Shown here: positions 52,526 through 63,312 of the stretch, in pieces
How the letters are laid out: each line of letters begins with the position of its first letter
Position numbering within the stretch: the first letter of the stretch is position 1
Source of the DNA: Mycobacterium branderi
Lineage (GTDB): Bacteria > Actinomycetota > Actinomycetes > Mycobacteriales > Mycobacteriaceae
Assembly (NCBI RefSeq): GCF_010728725.1
Contig: NZ_AP022606.1
Coordinates: 3,100,001 to 3,164,000 of the forward strand
Length of the DNA stretch: 64,000 bases
Direction: 5' to 3'
Notes under the pieces: model-generated
What the model saw: only the letters and a program-made list of their open reading frames with translations
What the model was told of the DNA's origin: nothing
Databases searched by the model: none
Position numbers and translations under genes: made by a program

Positions 52526-55441
52526 TCAACCCCGAGGGACCGCTCTTGGGATAGGGGCCGTGATCGCGTCATCGTCCGCGTCCCTCAGCAGCACGGATCG
52601 AACCAACGGCCGCGGCCCGTACGGGCGAAGCAAGGCGCTCGCCGGGCGTGGGCGCACCACTTGTGGCCACCAGAACCAACGTCCGAGCAGCGCGGCAATC
52701 GACGGCGTCATGAACGAGCGCACAACCAACGTGTCGAACAACAGACCGAGACCGATCGTGGTACCCACCTGAGCGATGATGGTCAGGTCACTGACTGCCA
52801 TGGACATCATCGTGAAGGCGAACACCAATCCCGCGTTCGTCACGACCTTCCCGGTACCACCCATTGCGCGGATGATGCCCGTGTTTATTCCCGCGGCGAT
52901 TTCCTCTTTCATTCGTGATACCAACAGCAGGTTGTAGTCAGACCCCACCGCCAACAGGATGATCACCGACATCGGAAGCACCATCCAGTGCAATTTCATA
53001 CCGAGAATGTATTGCCAAATCAGCACCGACAGCCCAAAGGACGCACCCAACGAAACTGCCACCGTGCCCACAATGGCCAACGCGGCGATAAAGCTCCGCG
53101 TGATGATGAGCATGATGATGAAAATGAGGCACAGCGAACCAACTCCGGCGATCAAGAGATCATATTTGGAGCCGTCTCCCCAGTCTTTGTAGGTCGCCGC
53201 CGTACCGGCGACATAGATCTTGGCGTTCGACAGAGGTGTTCCTTTAAGGGCTTCCTCGGCGGCCGTCCTCACCTTGTCGATACGTCCGGTGCCCTCGACC
53301 GACGCGGGATCGCCGCGCTGCGAAATAATGAACCGCGCAGCCCTACCGTCGGGGGAAAGGAAGGAACTCATCGCACGTTTGAAGTCTGCGTTCTCGAAAA
53401 CTTCCGGGGGCAGGTAGAAGGAATCGTCGTTCTTGGCGGCGTCGTACGCCTGGCCCAAGGCCATGGCGTTATCGCTCATTTCGTCCATCTCATTGAAGAC
53501 CCCGGACATGGTGCTGTGCATCGTCAACATCATGGTCCGCATGCTCTGCATGGTTGCGATCATGGTCGGGAAATTTTGGAGCAGCTGAGGCATCAGCACA
53601 TCGATTTGATCGAGATCTTTGATGAGGTCACCCATTTTATCGGTGAGCTCATCAACACCATCGATACCATCGAAAATCGATCTCAGCGACCAGCAGATCG
53701 GGATGTCATAGCAATGCTTTTCCCAATAGAAGTAGCTGCGGATCGGCCGCCAGAAATCCTCGAAATCCGCGACGTGATCCCGCAATTCATCGGTGATGAG
53801 CTTCATTTCCTTTGTGCGGGTGATTGTGGAATGCGTGATGCTGTTCATCTGTTGCATCAGGCCGTATAGGTGCTGCATGATGGCGATCATCTTCGCCATG
53901 TCGTCGGCCTGCTTGAGCATGTCGCCCGTGCGCGCCTTCACATACTGCATGATTTCTAGCTGCGTCGCATTTTGCATGCTGAGCAGAAACGGTATCGACG
54001 TGTGGCCAATCGGCGTTCCTTCGGGCCGGGTTATACCCTGTACCCGGGAGATTCCCGGCACGCGAAAGACGCCCTTGGCTAGTTTGTTCAGCACCAGAAA
54101 GTCTGCCGGATTACGCATATCGTGGTCCGACTCGATCATCAGAATATCCGGCATCATCCGCGATTGGGAGAAATGACGGTCAGCCGCCGCGTATCCCATA
54201 TTGGCGGGAAGGTCCTGCGGGATATACAGCCGGTCATTGTAGCTCGTCTTATAGCCCGGGAGCGTCACCAGACCAATCAGCGCGATCGCGCAAGTGGCGG
54301 TCAGAATGGGCGCAGGCCAGCGGACAATCGCGGTGCCGACCCGGCGCCAGCGACGGACCCCGATCATGCGCTTAGGGTCGAATAACCCAAAGCGGCTGCC
54401 GAGGCCGATCACTGCCGGAACCAGCGTCAGCGCAACCGCGACGGCAACAAACATGCCGATGGCGCAGGGGACGCCCATGGTCTGGAAGTAGGGCATCCGT
54501 GTGAAGCTCAGACAGAAGAGTGCCCCAGCGATGGTCAGACCGGAGGCCAACACCACTTTGGCGACGCTGCGATATGTGGTGTAGTAGGCAGCTTCCGGGT
54601 CCTCGCCGGCCTGTCGCGCCTCTTGATATCGACCGAAGAAGAATATCGCGTAGTCGGTTCCGGCCGCGATGCCGAGGGATACCAACAGGTTAATGGCAAA
54701 TGTCGAAAGGACCAGAATATTGTTATGACCGAGAAACGCGACGATTCCGCGGGCCGCGCCTAATTCGATCCCGACCGTGACCAACAGCAGAACCACGGTG
54801 ATGACCGAACGGTACACCAGGAGCAGCATCGTGAAGATCATCGCGACGGTTACCGCGGTAATCTTCAAGATGGATTTGTTGCCGCTGTGCTGCATATCGG
54901 TAATTAGCGGTGCGGCACCGGTGACATAGGCCTTCACCCCGGGGGGCGGCGGCGTGTGCTTGACCAGATCCCGGACCGCCGCGACGGACTCTTCGCCCAA
55001 CGGCGTGCCCTGATTTCCGGCCAGGTTCAATTGCACATATGCGGCCTTGCCGTCGGGGCTCTGGGCACCCGCCTGCGTCAGACGATCTCCCCACAAATCC
55101 TGGACGTGCTGAACATGCTTGGAGTCATCTCGTAACTTGCCGACCAACTCGGCGTAGTACTTGTGAGCGTCTTCGCCGAGCGGCTGCTGCCCCTCCAGCA
55201 CGATCATCGCGAAACTGTCTGAATCCGACTCTTGGAAGTCCTTGCCCATCCGCACCATCGCCTGGACGGACGGCGCGTCAGGGGGACTCATTGAGACGGA
55301 ATGCTGTTGCCCGACTCGCTCGAGCGATGGAACCGCGAAAGTCACAAGCAGTGTCAGTGCCACCCAACCCAGGATGACCAGCACCGAAAACCGGTGAATT
55401 ACCCGGGCTATCAACGATGGCCGGGTGTGTTCGGTGCTCAT
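52526..55441 (-). CDS. mmpL: MmpL-family RND lipid transporter (second of pair)
   Basis: A 971-residue inner-membrane transporter with 11-12 spans, two periplasmic loops and proton-relay motifs [12 protein letters not shown] and [12 protein letters not shown]. Very similar to the upstream MmpL, especially the C-terminal half ([30 protein letters not shown]). ATG 55441 (MSTEHTR) was chosen; GTG 55459 would add 6 residues. Gene order mmpS-mmpL-mmpL is that of the glycopeptidolipid export system, so export of a glycolipid is the best guess. Confidence 0.93.
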   Translation of the reverse strand: MSTEHTRPSLIARVIHRFSVLVILGWVALTLLVTFAVPSLERVGQQHSVSMSPPDAPSVQAMVRMGKDFQESDSDSFAMIVLEGQQPLGEDAHKYYAELVGKLRDDSKHVQHVQDLWGDRLTQAGAQSPDGKAAYVQLNLAGNQGTPLGEESVAAVRDLVKHTPPPPGVKAYVTGAAPLITDMQHSGNKSILKITAVTVAMIFTMLLLVYRSVITVVLLLVTVGIELGAARGIVAFLGHNNILVLSTFAINLLVSLGIAAGTDYAIFFFGRYQEARQAGEDPEAAYYTTYRSVAKVVLASGLTIAGALFCLSFTRMPYFQTMGVPCAIGMFVAVAVALTLVPAVIGLGSRFGLFDPKRMIGVRRWRRVGTAIVRWPAPILTATCAIALIGLVTLPGYKTSYNDRLYIPQDLPANMGYAAADRHFSQSRMMPDILMIESDHDMRNPADFLVLNKLAKGVFRVPGISRVQGITRPEGTPIGHTSIPFLLSMQNATQLEIMQYVKARTGDMLKQADDMAKMIAIMQHLYGLMQQMNSITHSTITRTKEMKLITDELRDHVADFEDFWRPIRSYFYWEKHCYDIPICWSLRSIFDGIDGVDELTDKMGDLIKDLDQIDVLMPQLLQNFPTMIATMQSMRTMMLTMHSTMSGVFNEMDEMSDNAMALGQAYDAAKNDDSFYLPPEVFENADFKRAMSSFLSPDGRAARFIISQRGDPASVEGTGRIDKVRTAAEEALKGTPLSNAKIYVAGTAATYKDWGDGSKYDLLIAGVGSLCLIFIIMLIITRSFIAALAIVGTVAVSLGASFGLSVLIWQYILGMKLHWMVLPMSVIILLAVGSDYNLLLVSRMKEEIAAGINTGIIRAMGGTGKVVTNAGLVFAFTMMSMAVSDLTIIAQVGTTIGLGLLFDTLVVRSFMTPSIAALLGRWFWWPQVVRPRPASALLRPYGPRPLVRSVLLRDADDDAITAPIPRAVPRG

Positions 55442-55463
55442 GCGGTGTTCACCAAGCACCCGC

Positions 55464-58349
55464 TTAGTCCTTCAGTAACAGGGAACGGACCAATGGGCGG
55501 GGTCCGGTTGGCCGAAGTAACGCACTGGCGGGGCGGGGGCGCACTTGTTGCGGCCACCAGAACCAGCGTCCCAATAGTGCGGCGATGGACGGCGTCATGA
55601 ATGCGCGCACAACCAGCGTGTCGAAAAGAAGACCGAGGCCGATGGTGGTACCGAGCTGACCGACGATGCGGAGGTCGCTGACCACCATGGACATCATGGT
55701 GAAGGCGAACACCAGTCCGGCGTTCGTCACGACCTTGCCCGTACCGGCCATGGCGCGGATGATGCCTGTATTTATTCCGGCGGCGATTTCCTCTTTCATT
55801 CGTGATACGAGCAGCAGGTTGTAGTCAGAACCCACCGCCAAAAGGACGATCACCGACATCGCCAGAACTACCCAGTGTATTTGGACGCCGACAAGGTATT
55901 GCCACACGAGTACTGACAGCCCAAATGATGCTCCAAGCGAGAGCGCTACGGTACCCACGATCACCAGAGCGGCAATGAAACTTCGCGTCATGATCAGCAT
56001 GATGATGAAAATCAAGCAGAGCGCTGCGACTGCCGCGATCAACAGATCATATTTGGAGCCGTCGATGATGTCTTTCACCATCGCCGCCGTGCCGGTGAGG
56101 TAAATCTTGGCATCTTCCAGGGGTGTGCCTTTGAGCGCCTCCTCGGCCGCGGTTTTTATTGCATCAACCCGCGAAACGCCCTCAACTGTCGCAGGATCGC
56201 CGCGTTGGGAAATGAGCATGCGGGTCGCCTTCCCGTCGGGCGACACGAAGACTTTCAAGATTCGTTGGACATCTTTGTTTTTCAAGACTTCCGCCGATAT
56301 GTAGAACGAGTCGTCGTTCTTGGCGGCGTCGAAAGCCTTCCCCATGGCGGTCGCGTTGTCGCTCGAGTCCTCCATTTGGTTGAAGATCCCGGACATAGTG
56401 CTGTGCATCGTCAGCATCATGGTCCGCGTGCTCTGCATGGTCGCGATCATCGGCGGGAACTGGGTCAGCAGCTGCGGCATGAGCAGATCAAGCTGGTCGA
56501 GGTCTTTCACAAGGTCTTCGAGCTTGTCGCTCACCTCGTCAATCCCGTCAATGGAATCGAAGATGGATCTGAACGACCAGCAGATGGGGATGTCGTAGCA
56601 GTGCTTTTCCCAGTAGAAGTAGCTCCGGATAGGCCTCCAGAAGTCCTCGAAATCCGCAATGTGATCCCGCAGTTCTTCGGTGATAGCAACCATTTCGTGC
56701 GTCTCGCCGACCATGTGATGAGTCGTGGCGACGAGCTGTTGCATCAGCGCGTACATGCGCTGCATCAGGCTGATCGTCGTTGCCAAATCGTCTGCCTGCT
56801 TGAGCATGTCATTCATGCGGGCTTTCTGGAACTGCATATTCTGCAGCTGACTCGCCTGTCCCATGCTCATCATGAACGGTATCGACGTGTGCTGGATCGG
56901 TTCGCCAGTTGGCCGAGTTATGGCCTGCACGCTGGAAATGCCTGGAACGGCAAAGACGCCCTTCGCCAGCTTGTTCAAAACCAACATATCGGCCGGGTTG
57001 CGCATATCATGATCAGCTTCGATCAACAGGATCTCGGGCGTCATCATGCGCGCCTGGGGGAAATGCCGCTGAGCAGCGGCGTATCCCAGATTGCCGGGGA
57101 TGTCTTTGGGGATGTACTGCTGGTCGTCGTAGTTAGGTTTGTATCCGGGCAACGCCAGCAGCCCGACAAGCGCGACTGCCATTGTCGCGGCGAAAATGGG
57201 TGCGGGCCAGCGGACGATCGCCGTGCCTATCCGTCGCCATCCATGGCCCCTGACATTGCGCTTGGGCTCGAACAGCCTAAACCGGCTGCCGAGTGCGATA
57301 ACTGCCGGAACCAGGGTGAGCGCCACCGCGACGGCGACGACCATGCCCACCGCGCACGGGACGCCGATGGCTTGGAAAGCGGACAGTCGGGTAAAGCTCA
57401 GGCAGAAAAGGGCGCCGGCGATTGTCAGACCGGAGGCCAGGACAACGCGCGCGACCCCGTGGTAGGTGGTGTAGAAAGCAGTTATCCGGTCTTCGCCGGC
57501 CTGACGAGCCTCTTGATAGCGACCGAAGAAGAATATGCCGTAGTCGGTTCCGGCCGCGATCGCCAGGGACGTCAGCAGATTGACGACGTAGGTGGTTAGG
57601 CCACCAATAAGCTGATGATGACCGAGAAATGCGACTGCACCACGGGCTACCTGCAGTTCTATCCCGACCATGAGCAATAGAACAATGACGGTGACAACCG
57701 AGCGGTAGACGAGCAGCAACGTCGTAAAGATCACCGCGAGGCTCACCACGGTGATTGTGATGACGGTCCGGTCCCCGCTGTGGCCCATATCCGCCGCGAT
57801 TGCCGCCGGGCCGGTTACATACACCTTGAGCCCGGGCGGTGGCGGCGTGCGCGCCACGATGTTTCGGACGGCTTCGGTGGATTCGTTGCCTAGGGTTTGG
57901 CCCAATTCACCCGCGAGGTCCAATTGGACATATACGGCCTTACCGTCGGCGCTTTCCGCGGCGCCCGCCGTGAGCGGATCCCCCCAGAAATCTTGAACGT
58001 GCTGCACATGCTTCGGATCGTCCCGGAGCTGACGAATCAAATGGCTGTAGTAGTGGTGCGCCTCGTCGCCCAGGGGTTGCTGGCTTTCCAGGACGATCAT
58101 CGCCACACTGCCGGAAGTAGCTTCCTTGAAGTCCTCCACTACGCGGTTCGCCGCCTTGAATGAGGGCGCGTCGGGAGGACTGAGCGATACCGTGTGTTCT
58201 TTTTCGACTTGCTCTAATGAGGGAACCGTGGCGCCCACGAGGAGGATGAGCGCCACCCACCCCAAAATGATCGGCACCGAAAATCGATGGATCGTCCGCG
58301 CTGCGAATGGCGGCGCGGTGTGCTGGTTGCCCGGGTAGATGTTGCTCAT
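55464..58349 (-). CDS. mmpL: MmpL-family RND lipid transporter (first of pair)
   Basis: A 961-residue paralogue of the following gene with the same paired [12 protein letters not shown] and [12 protein letters not shown] motifs needed for proton-driven export. It overlaps mmpS by 4 bases, and its stop is 22 bases before the start of the second MmpL, so the three are one operon. The long periplasmic coiled-coil hairpin ([16 protein letters not shown] region) is present. Corresponds in position to MmpL4a of the GPL locus. Confidence 0.94.
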   Translation of the reverse strand: MSNIYPGNQHTAPPFAARTIHRFSVPIILGWVALILLVGATVPSLEQVEKEHTVSLSPPDAPSFKAANRVVEDFKEATSGSVAMIVLESQQPLGDEAHHYYSHLIRQLRDDPKHVQHVQDFWGDPLTAGAAESADGKAVYVQLDLAGELGQTLGNESTEAVRNIVARTPPPPGLKVYVTGPAAIAADMGHSGDRTVITITVVSLAVIFTTLLLVYRSVVTVIVLLLMVGIELQVARGAVAFLGHHQLIGGLTTYVVNLLTSLAIAAGTDYGIFFFGRYQEARQAGEDRITAFYTTYHGVARVVLASGLTIAGALFCLSFTRLSAFQAIGVPCAVGMVVAVAVALTLVPAVIALGSRFRLFEPKRNVRGHGWRRIGTAIVRWPAPIFAATMAVALVGLLALPGYKPNYDDQQYIPKDIPGNLGYAAAQRHFPQARMMTPEILLIEADHDMRNPADMLVLNKLAKGVFAVPGISSVQAITRPTGEPIQHTSIPFMMSMGQASQLQNMQFQKARMNDMLKQADDLATTISLMQRMYALMQQLVATTHHMVGETHEMVAITEELRDHIADFEDFWRPIRSYFYWEKHCYDIPICWSFRSIFDSIDGIDEVSDKLEDLVKDLDQLDLLMPQLLTQFPPMIATMQSTRTMMLTMHSTMSGIFNQMEDSSDNATAMGKAFDAAKNDDSFYISAEVLKNKDVQRILKVFVSPDGKATRMLISQRGDPATVEGVSRVDAIKTAAEEALKGTPLEDAKIYLTGTAAMVKDIIDGSKYDLLIAAVAALCLIFIIMLIMTRSFIAALVIVGTVALSLGASFGLSVLVWQYLVGVQIHWVVLAMSVIVLLAVGSDYNLLLVSRMKEEIAAGINTGIIRAMAGTGKVVTNAGLVFAFTMMSMVVSDLRIVGQLGTTIGLGLLFDTLVVRAFMTPSIAALLGRWFWWPQQVRPRPASALLRPTGPRPLVRSLLLKD

Positions 58350-58765
58350 GCGGCCTTCAGCAGACAGAAGGTAAAGGCGTTCACTTCGTGCGAAACTCGT
58401 TCGGCTTTGACTTCACCGTCGACGGAGATGCGGCAGCCGATGCTGTTGCTGTCGCCCTGCGCCACAACGCTTCCCACGGCCGTCGCCTCGGTTGTCGCCA
58501 TGTCCAACGTCCATGGCAAGTGGGCCCCCTCGATTCGTTGCGGATCGGCATTGACGTCGAAATAGCTGATGTCGGCCGTGGTTCCCGGCGGCCCGAAAAT
58601 TTCGTACTTCAGGTGCTTGGGGTTGAACGGCTTGGTGTCGTTGACTTTGGTGTCGGCATACGACGGGCGTTTCTCATTGCCGAATACATTGTGGAGTCGT
58701 GTCACGGTAAACCCTCCGCCGGCGATGACGACCAGTATGACCAGCGGAATCCACACCCGTCTCAA
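58346..58765 (-). CDS. mmpS4: MmpS-family accessory membrane protein (MmpS4-like)
   Basis: A 139-residue protein with one N-terminal membrane span ([18 protein letters not shown]) and a beta-sandwich periplasmic domain ([34 protein letters not shown]). It closely resembles MmpS4. MmpS proteins form complexes with the cognate MmpL and are needed for siderophore or GPL export. Start is probably TTG 58765; a GTG three codons on is possible. First gene of the mmpS-mmpL-mmpL operon. Confidence 0.93.
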   Translation of the reverse strand: MRRVWIPLVILVVIAGGGFTVTRLHNVFGNEKRPSYADTKVNDTKPFNPKHLKYEIFGPPGTTADISYFDVNADPQRIEGAHLPWTLDMATTEATAVGSVVAQGDSNSIGCRISVDGEVKAERVSHEVNAFTFCLLKAA

Positions 58766-59231
58766 AACGCTGAAAATCGCGAATCCTCTCCACCCGTTTC
58801 CATACCCGACGTCATGTCACCCGGCCGCCCATGCAACTACACATCGGTCACGACACGCCAGACCGGCATCTCGAGTGCGATGAGCGTCGCAGGCCAGCCG
58901 TGCGGCGATCACCTCAAACGAGCGGCCCCCGCGGGAGCGCGACCAGATCTTGACGAGTAAATCATGATGGCGGCCTCCATAACGGCTTGTTCCCGACGCG
59001 ATATCGGATCGTAATGCATGGCACGTGCGTAACGGGGCGGTACGGCGCTATGCGCCCGTCATGGACTCGGCACATAGTGCCTTCCTAGTGCTCGACCAGT
59101 GCCCGGATGTACCAGCCAATCGAGTCGGAATGCCGTCGAACAGCGGCACGCCGTCGGTGTCCGCGGGCTTGAACAGAGCGCCACCAGGTTCCCTGCGGAG
59201 CATGTCTGCGCGCGGCCGCCACCGGCGCTCG
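58766..59231. other. 466-base intergenic region upstream of mmpS
   Basis: Separates the acyltransferase stop from the mmpS operon, both on the minus strand, and should hold the mmpS promoter. Only very short frames are present; a 23-codon minus-strand ORF beginning at an ATG after GGAGGCC-like sequence (near 58980) is seen but not supported. No repeat, operator or recognisable gene remnant was identified. Confidence 0.5.
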
Positions 59232-60635
59232 CTAGTCGATCTCGCCGGTCAGGCCGAACTCGGCCAGCGTCTGCGCGGCCAACTCACGTAAAGCGGACTT
59301 TGTGTTCTCGGCGCCTGGTTGATAAGCGACGACGGTGATGAAGACCTTGCCACTGAGGCGCCCGGACAACACAGTCAATTGACCGCCAATTCGCTCAAGC
59401 CACTGCCGCGTTATGCGCTGCCCGGTCACGCGTGCAGCGGCGTACTCGGCGTCAGTGCCATCGAGGCGTGACAGCACCGAGCCGAGGTCGCCCAGAGTAG
59501 AACAGAACACCGGCCGATCAGGGTCGGTGAACCCGGCATCGACCATCCGCTTCATTGCCCGTTTTGGTGTGAAGGGTGTCAGCCAAAGCACTTGGGACGA
59601 CTCATCTGCCGCTTCCCGCACCGATCCCAGCGCCTCCCTGATCGCGGCACGGGCGTCACCCAAATCCGTTGTTACGTGGGTCGGGTCGACACTGACGCGC
59701 GCATACGACAATGCGAACGCGCGCGTGTCACCCTCGACTCGCTCGCTTATGGGCAGTTGCAATGTCACAGCGCCGTCGCTGGCTCGTCGACGTCCCACGC
59801 GCTCTCCGAGCTTCGCAGCCAGCCCCGCGGCCAGCGTGTTACTCGTTCCGCCAAGCGCTTTCGCACGCGCGTCCCATTCATCCAGGCCGACGTAGATAGT
59901 GATGGTGGGCACGACGACCACGTCGTCGCCGTCAGTTCCATGGACCGCGACGGGTCGCGGTGCCGGTGATTGCGCCACCTCAAGCCGGCCACGGCGGGCC
60001 AATTTTGCCGCCGAGACGACCGCCCGGACAACCTCGGGTATGTCCTGCGCGGTTTGGCGAGCGTCCTGGACGACGGCGCGCAGCCGACTTCGCGAATGCG
60101 GCGGCGGGTAGCCGAGGTCGTGCGTGTTGCCCAAGATCGCGTCGGCAAGCACGAGGGCAAGCCCAAGGCCGTCGATTAAGTAGTGGGCGAGCACCAAGCT
60201 GACCGCGGTCGAACCGTCGGTAAGTGGGAGCACGCCAAGATGCCAACCCGGGCCCCGCTCAGGATCGACTGGTAGTTGAGAGCGTTCATCGGCCCAGTCG
60301 CTGAGTTCCGCCCGTGGCCGGGCGCGCTCAGCGATATCGATGTCCGATGGGCCCCGATCTACAACCCACCGATGCCGGCCGAACGGGAGCGGAGAACGCT
60401 CGATGCGCCGCCCCAACAACCCGTAACCAAGATTGCGGTGAAAACGCCTCAACCCGTCGAGGTTGATGCCGTGCTCATAAACCCATACGACTTCGATGAT
60501 TACCTTCTGGCTGGCTGCCCGATGCCCTGCAAATAGGGCTTGGTCCACCAAGGCGAGCCGATTGTCCGGTCGCGCAACGTGATTGGATGTGTGGCTGCGG
60601 AAGGACTCGCGTGCAGGACGTAACCGAATCGGCAC
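59232..60635 (-). CDS. HxxxD acyltransferase (condensation/WES/PapA-like)
   Basis: A 467-residue protein of the CoA-dependent acyltransferase superfamily. The catalytic HxxxD is H151-D155 (HYLIDGLGL) about one-third along, as in PapA, condensation and wax-ester-synthase enzymes; later blocks are LQLPISERVEGDTRAFALSYARV and the GLGSVLS-region DLGSVLSRLDG. It likely acylates a glycolipid hydroxyl. GTG start 60635 lies 3 bases after the stop of a 37-codon ORF. Lipid target unknown. Confidence 0.85.
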   Translation of the reverse strand: MPIRLRPARESFRSHTSNHVARPDNRLALVDQALFAGHRAASQKVIIEVVWVYEHGINLDGLRRFHRNLGYGLLGRRIERSPLPFGRHRWVVDRGPSDIDIAERARPRAELSDWADERSQLPVDPERGPGWHLGVLPLTDGSTAVSLVLAHYLIDGLGLALVLADAILGNTHDLGYPPPHSRSRLRAVVQDARQTAQDIPEVVRAVVSAAKLARRGRLEVAQSPAPRPVAVHGTDGDDVVVVPTITIYVGLDEWDARAKALGGTSNTLAAGLAAKLGERVGRRRASDGAVTLQLPISERVEGDTRAFALSYARVSVDPTHVTTDLGDARAAIREALGSVREAADESSQVLWLTPFTPKRAMKRMVDAGFTDPDRPVFCSTLGDLGSVLSRLDGTDAEYAAARVTGQRITRQWLERIGGQLTVLSGRLSGKVFITVVAYQPGAENTKSALRELAAQTLAEFGLTGEID

Positions 60636-60638
60636 GGA

Positions 60639-60752
60639 TCAGCCCCTTAGAACACGGGATTCGCCCGTGGTGCCCAGTGGGGTGTACACCTGACCATTAA
60701 GGGTGCCTCTGCCCGAGACGGCGTGGCCCGTGGTGGGGTCCAACCGATCCAT
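60639..60752 (-). CDS. 37-codon ORF, probably leaderless, coupled to the acyltransferase
   Basis: ATG 60752 opens MDRLDPTTGHAVSGRG and ends GESRVLRG, 37 residues, with a stop 3 bases from the acyltransferase GTG. A TAATCT (-10-like, TANNNT) lies exactly 6 bases before the ATG, so transcription should begin at or near the A, giving a leaderless mRNA. Leaderless small ORFs ahead of genes are common in mycobacteria and set translation of the next gene. The peptide has no recognised family. It could also be the lost N-terminus of something larger. Confidence 0.5.
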   Translation of the reverse strand: MDRLDPTTGHAVSGRGTLNGQVYTPLGTTGESRVLRG

Positions 60753-60758
60753 GAGCTG

Positions 60759-60764
60759 AGATTA
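60759..60764 (-). promoter_or_regulatory. candidate -10 element TAATCT
   Basis: On the minus strand TAATCT is followed by six bases and then the ATG of the 37-codon ORF. The spacing puts the transcription start at the A of the ATG. No good -35 is visible, as is usual for mycobacterial SigA promoters. Confidence 0.5.
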
Positions 60765-60918
60765 TCTGATTCGCCGTGGCGGGATGGGCGAGCGCCGATC
60801 GGTGTCCGCCGACCCGCGCGAGCGCTTTAGGTAATCGAGTCCGGCACCCGCGGCAGGGGTCTACATTCCGGTGGACGGGTTGTTGACGCATGGCGTCGTT
60901 ATAGAAGGGGGAGTGTTG

Positions 60919-61767
60919 ATGGCCACCACCATCGCACGCGCGTTACGCGACGGCGTGATTGAGCCCGCCACGAAGGCAGTCATCTATTCCGCGCAGAGAC
61001 GGCTATATCGCTATCTGACTGGCCGTGTCGCCGACGATGCGGTGTTCCTCAACTACGGCTACGAGCAAGACCCGCCGATGGGCCTGCCGCTGGATGCCGC
61101 CGACGAACCCGAGCGGTACCCGATCCAGCTGTATCACGCCACCGCCACCCAGGCTGGGGGCCTCGCCGGCCAGCGGGTACTAGAGGTGGGCTGCGGGCAT
61201 GGCGGCGGCGCCTCGTATCTGACGCGCGCGCTGGCACCGGCTTCCTATATCGGAATGGATGTCAATGCCGCCGGTATCGAGTTCTGCCGCCGGCGCCACC
61301 AGGTGCCAGGACTGGATTTCGTTCACGGCGACGCGGAAAACCTTCCCTTCCCTCCCGATTCGTTTGATGCGGTCATCAATGTCGAGTCATCGCACTGCTA
61401 CCCGCATTTCGACCGATTCCTCGCCGAGGTCTCCCGTGTTTTGCGGCCCGGCGGGAAGTTCCTTTACACCGACCTACGTCAGCGATCCGTGTGCGCCCAA
61501 TGGGAGGCAGAGCTGAACAGTGCGCCCGGCCTGCAAGTGGTGTCGTGGCGAAACATCGACGCCGAGGTCCTGCGGGGGATGACACTGAACTCGGAGCGAA
61601 TGCAGGCATCGATGGAGAACGCGGCACCGCGTTTTTTGCGGCGTTGGGTGCGCGACATGCTGCCCGTACATGGATCGGCGATCTATCGAAACATCCAGAG
61701 CGGACGAGACGCATACCGGATGTACTGTCTGACCAAGGAGACGAACCGCCCAGCTGAGCCACAGTAA
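60919..61767 (+). CDS. SAM-dependent lipid O-methyltransferase (Rv2952/Fmt-like)
   Basis: A 282-residue class I methyltransferase. SAM motif VLEVGCGHGGGASYLTRAL, then YIGMDVNAAGIEFC, FVHGDAENLPFPPDSFDAV and VLRPGGKFLYTD. From memory it resembles the phthiotriol/phenolphthiotriol dimycocerosate methyltransferase Rv2952 and the GPL fatty-acid methyltransferase Fmt, including the phrases NYGYEQDPPMGLPL and YRMYCLTKE. It probably methylates a lipid hydroxyl. ATG 60919 follows GGGGGAG. Confidence 0.9.
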   Translation: MATTIARALRDGVIEPATKAVIYSAQRRLYRYLTGRVADDAVFLNYGYEQDPPMGLPLDAADEPERYPIQLYHATATQAGGLAGQRVLEVGCGHGGGASYLTRALAPASYIGMDVNAAGIEFCRRRHQVPGLDFVHGDAENLPFPPDSFDAVINVESSHCYPHFDRFLAEVSRVLRPGGKFLYTDLRQRSVCAQWEAELNSAPGLQVVSWRNIDAEVLRGMTLNSERMQASMENAAPRFLRRWVRDMLPVHGSAIYRNIQSGRDAYRMYCLTKETNRPAEPQ

Positions 61768-61838
61768 TTGCATGGGTTGAAACGCACAAAATCTGACCGA
61801 GAGACCACGATCAACAATCAGAGAAAAGCACGAGGAAT

Positions 61839-62678
61839 ATGACCGGGCTGACAACCGCGACCAAGATTCGTTGGTCCATCCGATACGTCGTTTTTCTATT
61901 GCGTATCGGGAGTAGACACCCTTCCGTATTGTGGCACTTCCTCACATGCAACTTGCGCTATCTTCTGGTTAAACTTGGAGTTGTCCCCAGTGCGGCGAGA
62001 CACATTGCGGAGGTTCGCGCTGCATTCGAGGAGCATGCCGCGCAGGGTCAGTTCAAGGAACGATGGTTTGATATGAATGACGTGATCGTCACTCAATGGT
62101 GTGGTGTTTTTTCCAAAATTTTTGATCGTGTAGACCCCTTGCGGATCCTTGAAATCGGATCGTGGGAAGGCCGGTCGAGCCTGTTTCTTTTGACCTACTT
62201 TACCCAAGGCCACTTAACCGCAGTAGACACATGGGCCGGCATCGACTATTACTTGTACAACGCAACTCCAGACGCGCGGGACCTGGAAGCGCGATTCGAC
62301 GGCAATCTTGCCCCGTGTGCAGCCCGCCTTACAAAGCGCAAGGGGTCATCCTTACATGTGTTGCCGCAACTGCTGGATGAACAGCAAGAATTCGATCTGA
62401 TTTATGTCGATGGATCCCATTTTGCCGACGATGTTTTGATGGATGGGATCACGGCATGGCGCTTGTTGAAACAGGGCGGAATAATGATTTTCGATGACTT
62501 TTTATGGCCGTGCTATCCGCGCGCTCGGGCTAACCCCTGGTGGGCAATCGATCAGTTTTTGACATACCATCCCGGCGAATACAAGGTCCTAGCCGCCTAC
62601 GACCAAATAATTCTGCAGAGAAAAACAAAGTTTACCGATCGTGTGACCGCTGATCTCACCGCTGTTCAATGGCAATGA
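61839..62678 (+). CDS. class I SAM methyltransferase (Methyltransf_24-like), low GC
   Basis: A 279-residue protein with a basic/hydrophobic N-terminus (one possible membrane-associated segment) and a methyltransferase domain: LRILEIGSWEGRSSLFLL, HLTAVDTWAG, FDLIYVDGSHFADDVL, WRLLKQGGIMIFDDF. Codon use is clearly more AT-rich than in flanking genes, suggesting acquisition. It follows the Fmt-like gene by 71 bases on the same strand. Sugar O-methylation is likely from fold and context. Confidence 0.85.
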   Translation: MTGLTTATKIRWSIRYVVFLLRIGSRHPSVLWHFLTCNLRYLLVKLGVVPSAARHIAEVRAAFEEHAAQGQFKERWFDMNDVIVTQWCGVFSKIFDRVDPLRILEIGSWEGRSSLFLLTYFTQGHLTAVDTWAGIDYYLYNATPDARDLEARFDGNLAPCAARLTKRKGSSLHVLPQLLDEQQEFDLIYVDGSHFADDVLMDGITAWRLLKQGGIMIFDDFLWPCYPRARANPWWAIDQFLTYHPGEYKVLAAYDQIILQRKTKFTDRVTADLTAVQWQ

Positions 62679-63312
62679 TTGCGCACGTGTAACAGGCAAC
62701 AACTGCGTCAAGAGAACAGGTGTAACGGCGACGTCCGCGATCAACCGATGACTGCGCACATGAGGCACCGGTCCGCTGCGGACTCCGCGGTTAAGGAAGC
62801 CCGCCCTGCGGCCTAAGCAGCCGAATCGTAATCGACGGCGAGACTGCGACGCGCGGTTCGCGGCCAGTAACGTCGTTGGACAGATGTTGAAGACCAGGGT
62901 TGGATCCGCGTCAGAGATAAGCTTCGCCAGTGCCGCGAGCCCACATATTCAGCATGTGTGCAAAAGGCCGTACAAGCTGCGCCTTTATTGAACTTGGTCG
63001 AATTAGGCCTATCGAAAACTAATTTGCTGAAGTTTGGTCATTTGACTCGAAATTCGGCGAACGTGGCGTACCTTCTGCGCAAAGCCCCCGCCTGGGAGCT
63101 TCGAGTTCCCTGAAAAGGGGGGAGCGGGTTGGAGCGGCTGATGGCCCGCGTCGACGAGTTTCGCCCTGCGTCGACGGCGTTCAATGAGCGCACGGGTTAC
63201 GGTGGGGCGCTGCTGAGCGATGGCGGCGTCGCTAGGTCAACGACGCCGCGGAGCGGGCCATCCCCGGGTGCTCCTGCACCAGCACTTGTCCGGATTCGGG
63301 ATCGGTGGCTCG
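62679..63312. other. 634-base region without a convincing gene
   Basis: Short ORFs only. A 64-codon plus-strand ORF from a TTG at 63129 is possible but has no family support. The first part (62690-62890) is GC-rich with frames resembling decayed coding sequence on the minus strand (ALAKLISDADPTLVFNI). Bases 62940-63080 are AT-rich, with promoter-like composition ahead of the aminotransferase. No insertion sequence, tRNA or inverted repeat was identified. Confidence 0.5.

Noticed and set aside
62679..63060. possible insertion-sequence remnant
   Set aside because: No terminal inverted repeats, target duplication or transposase motif could be found.
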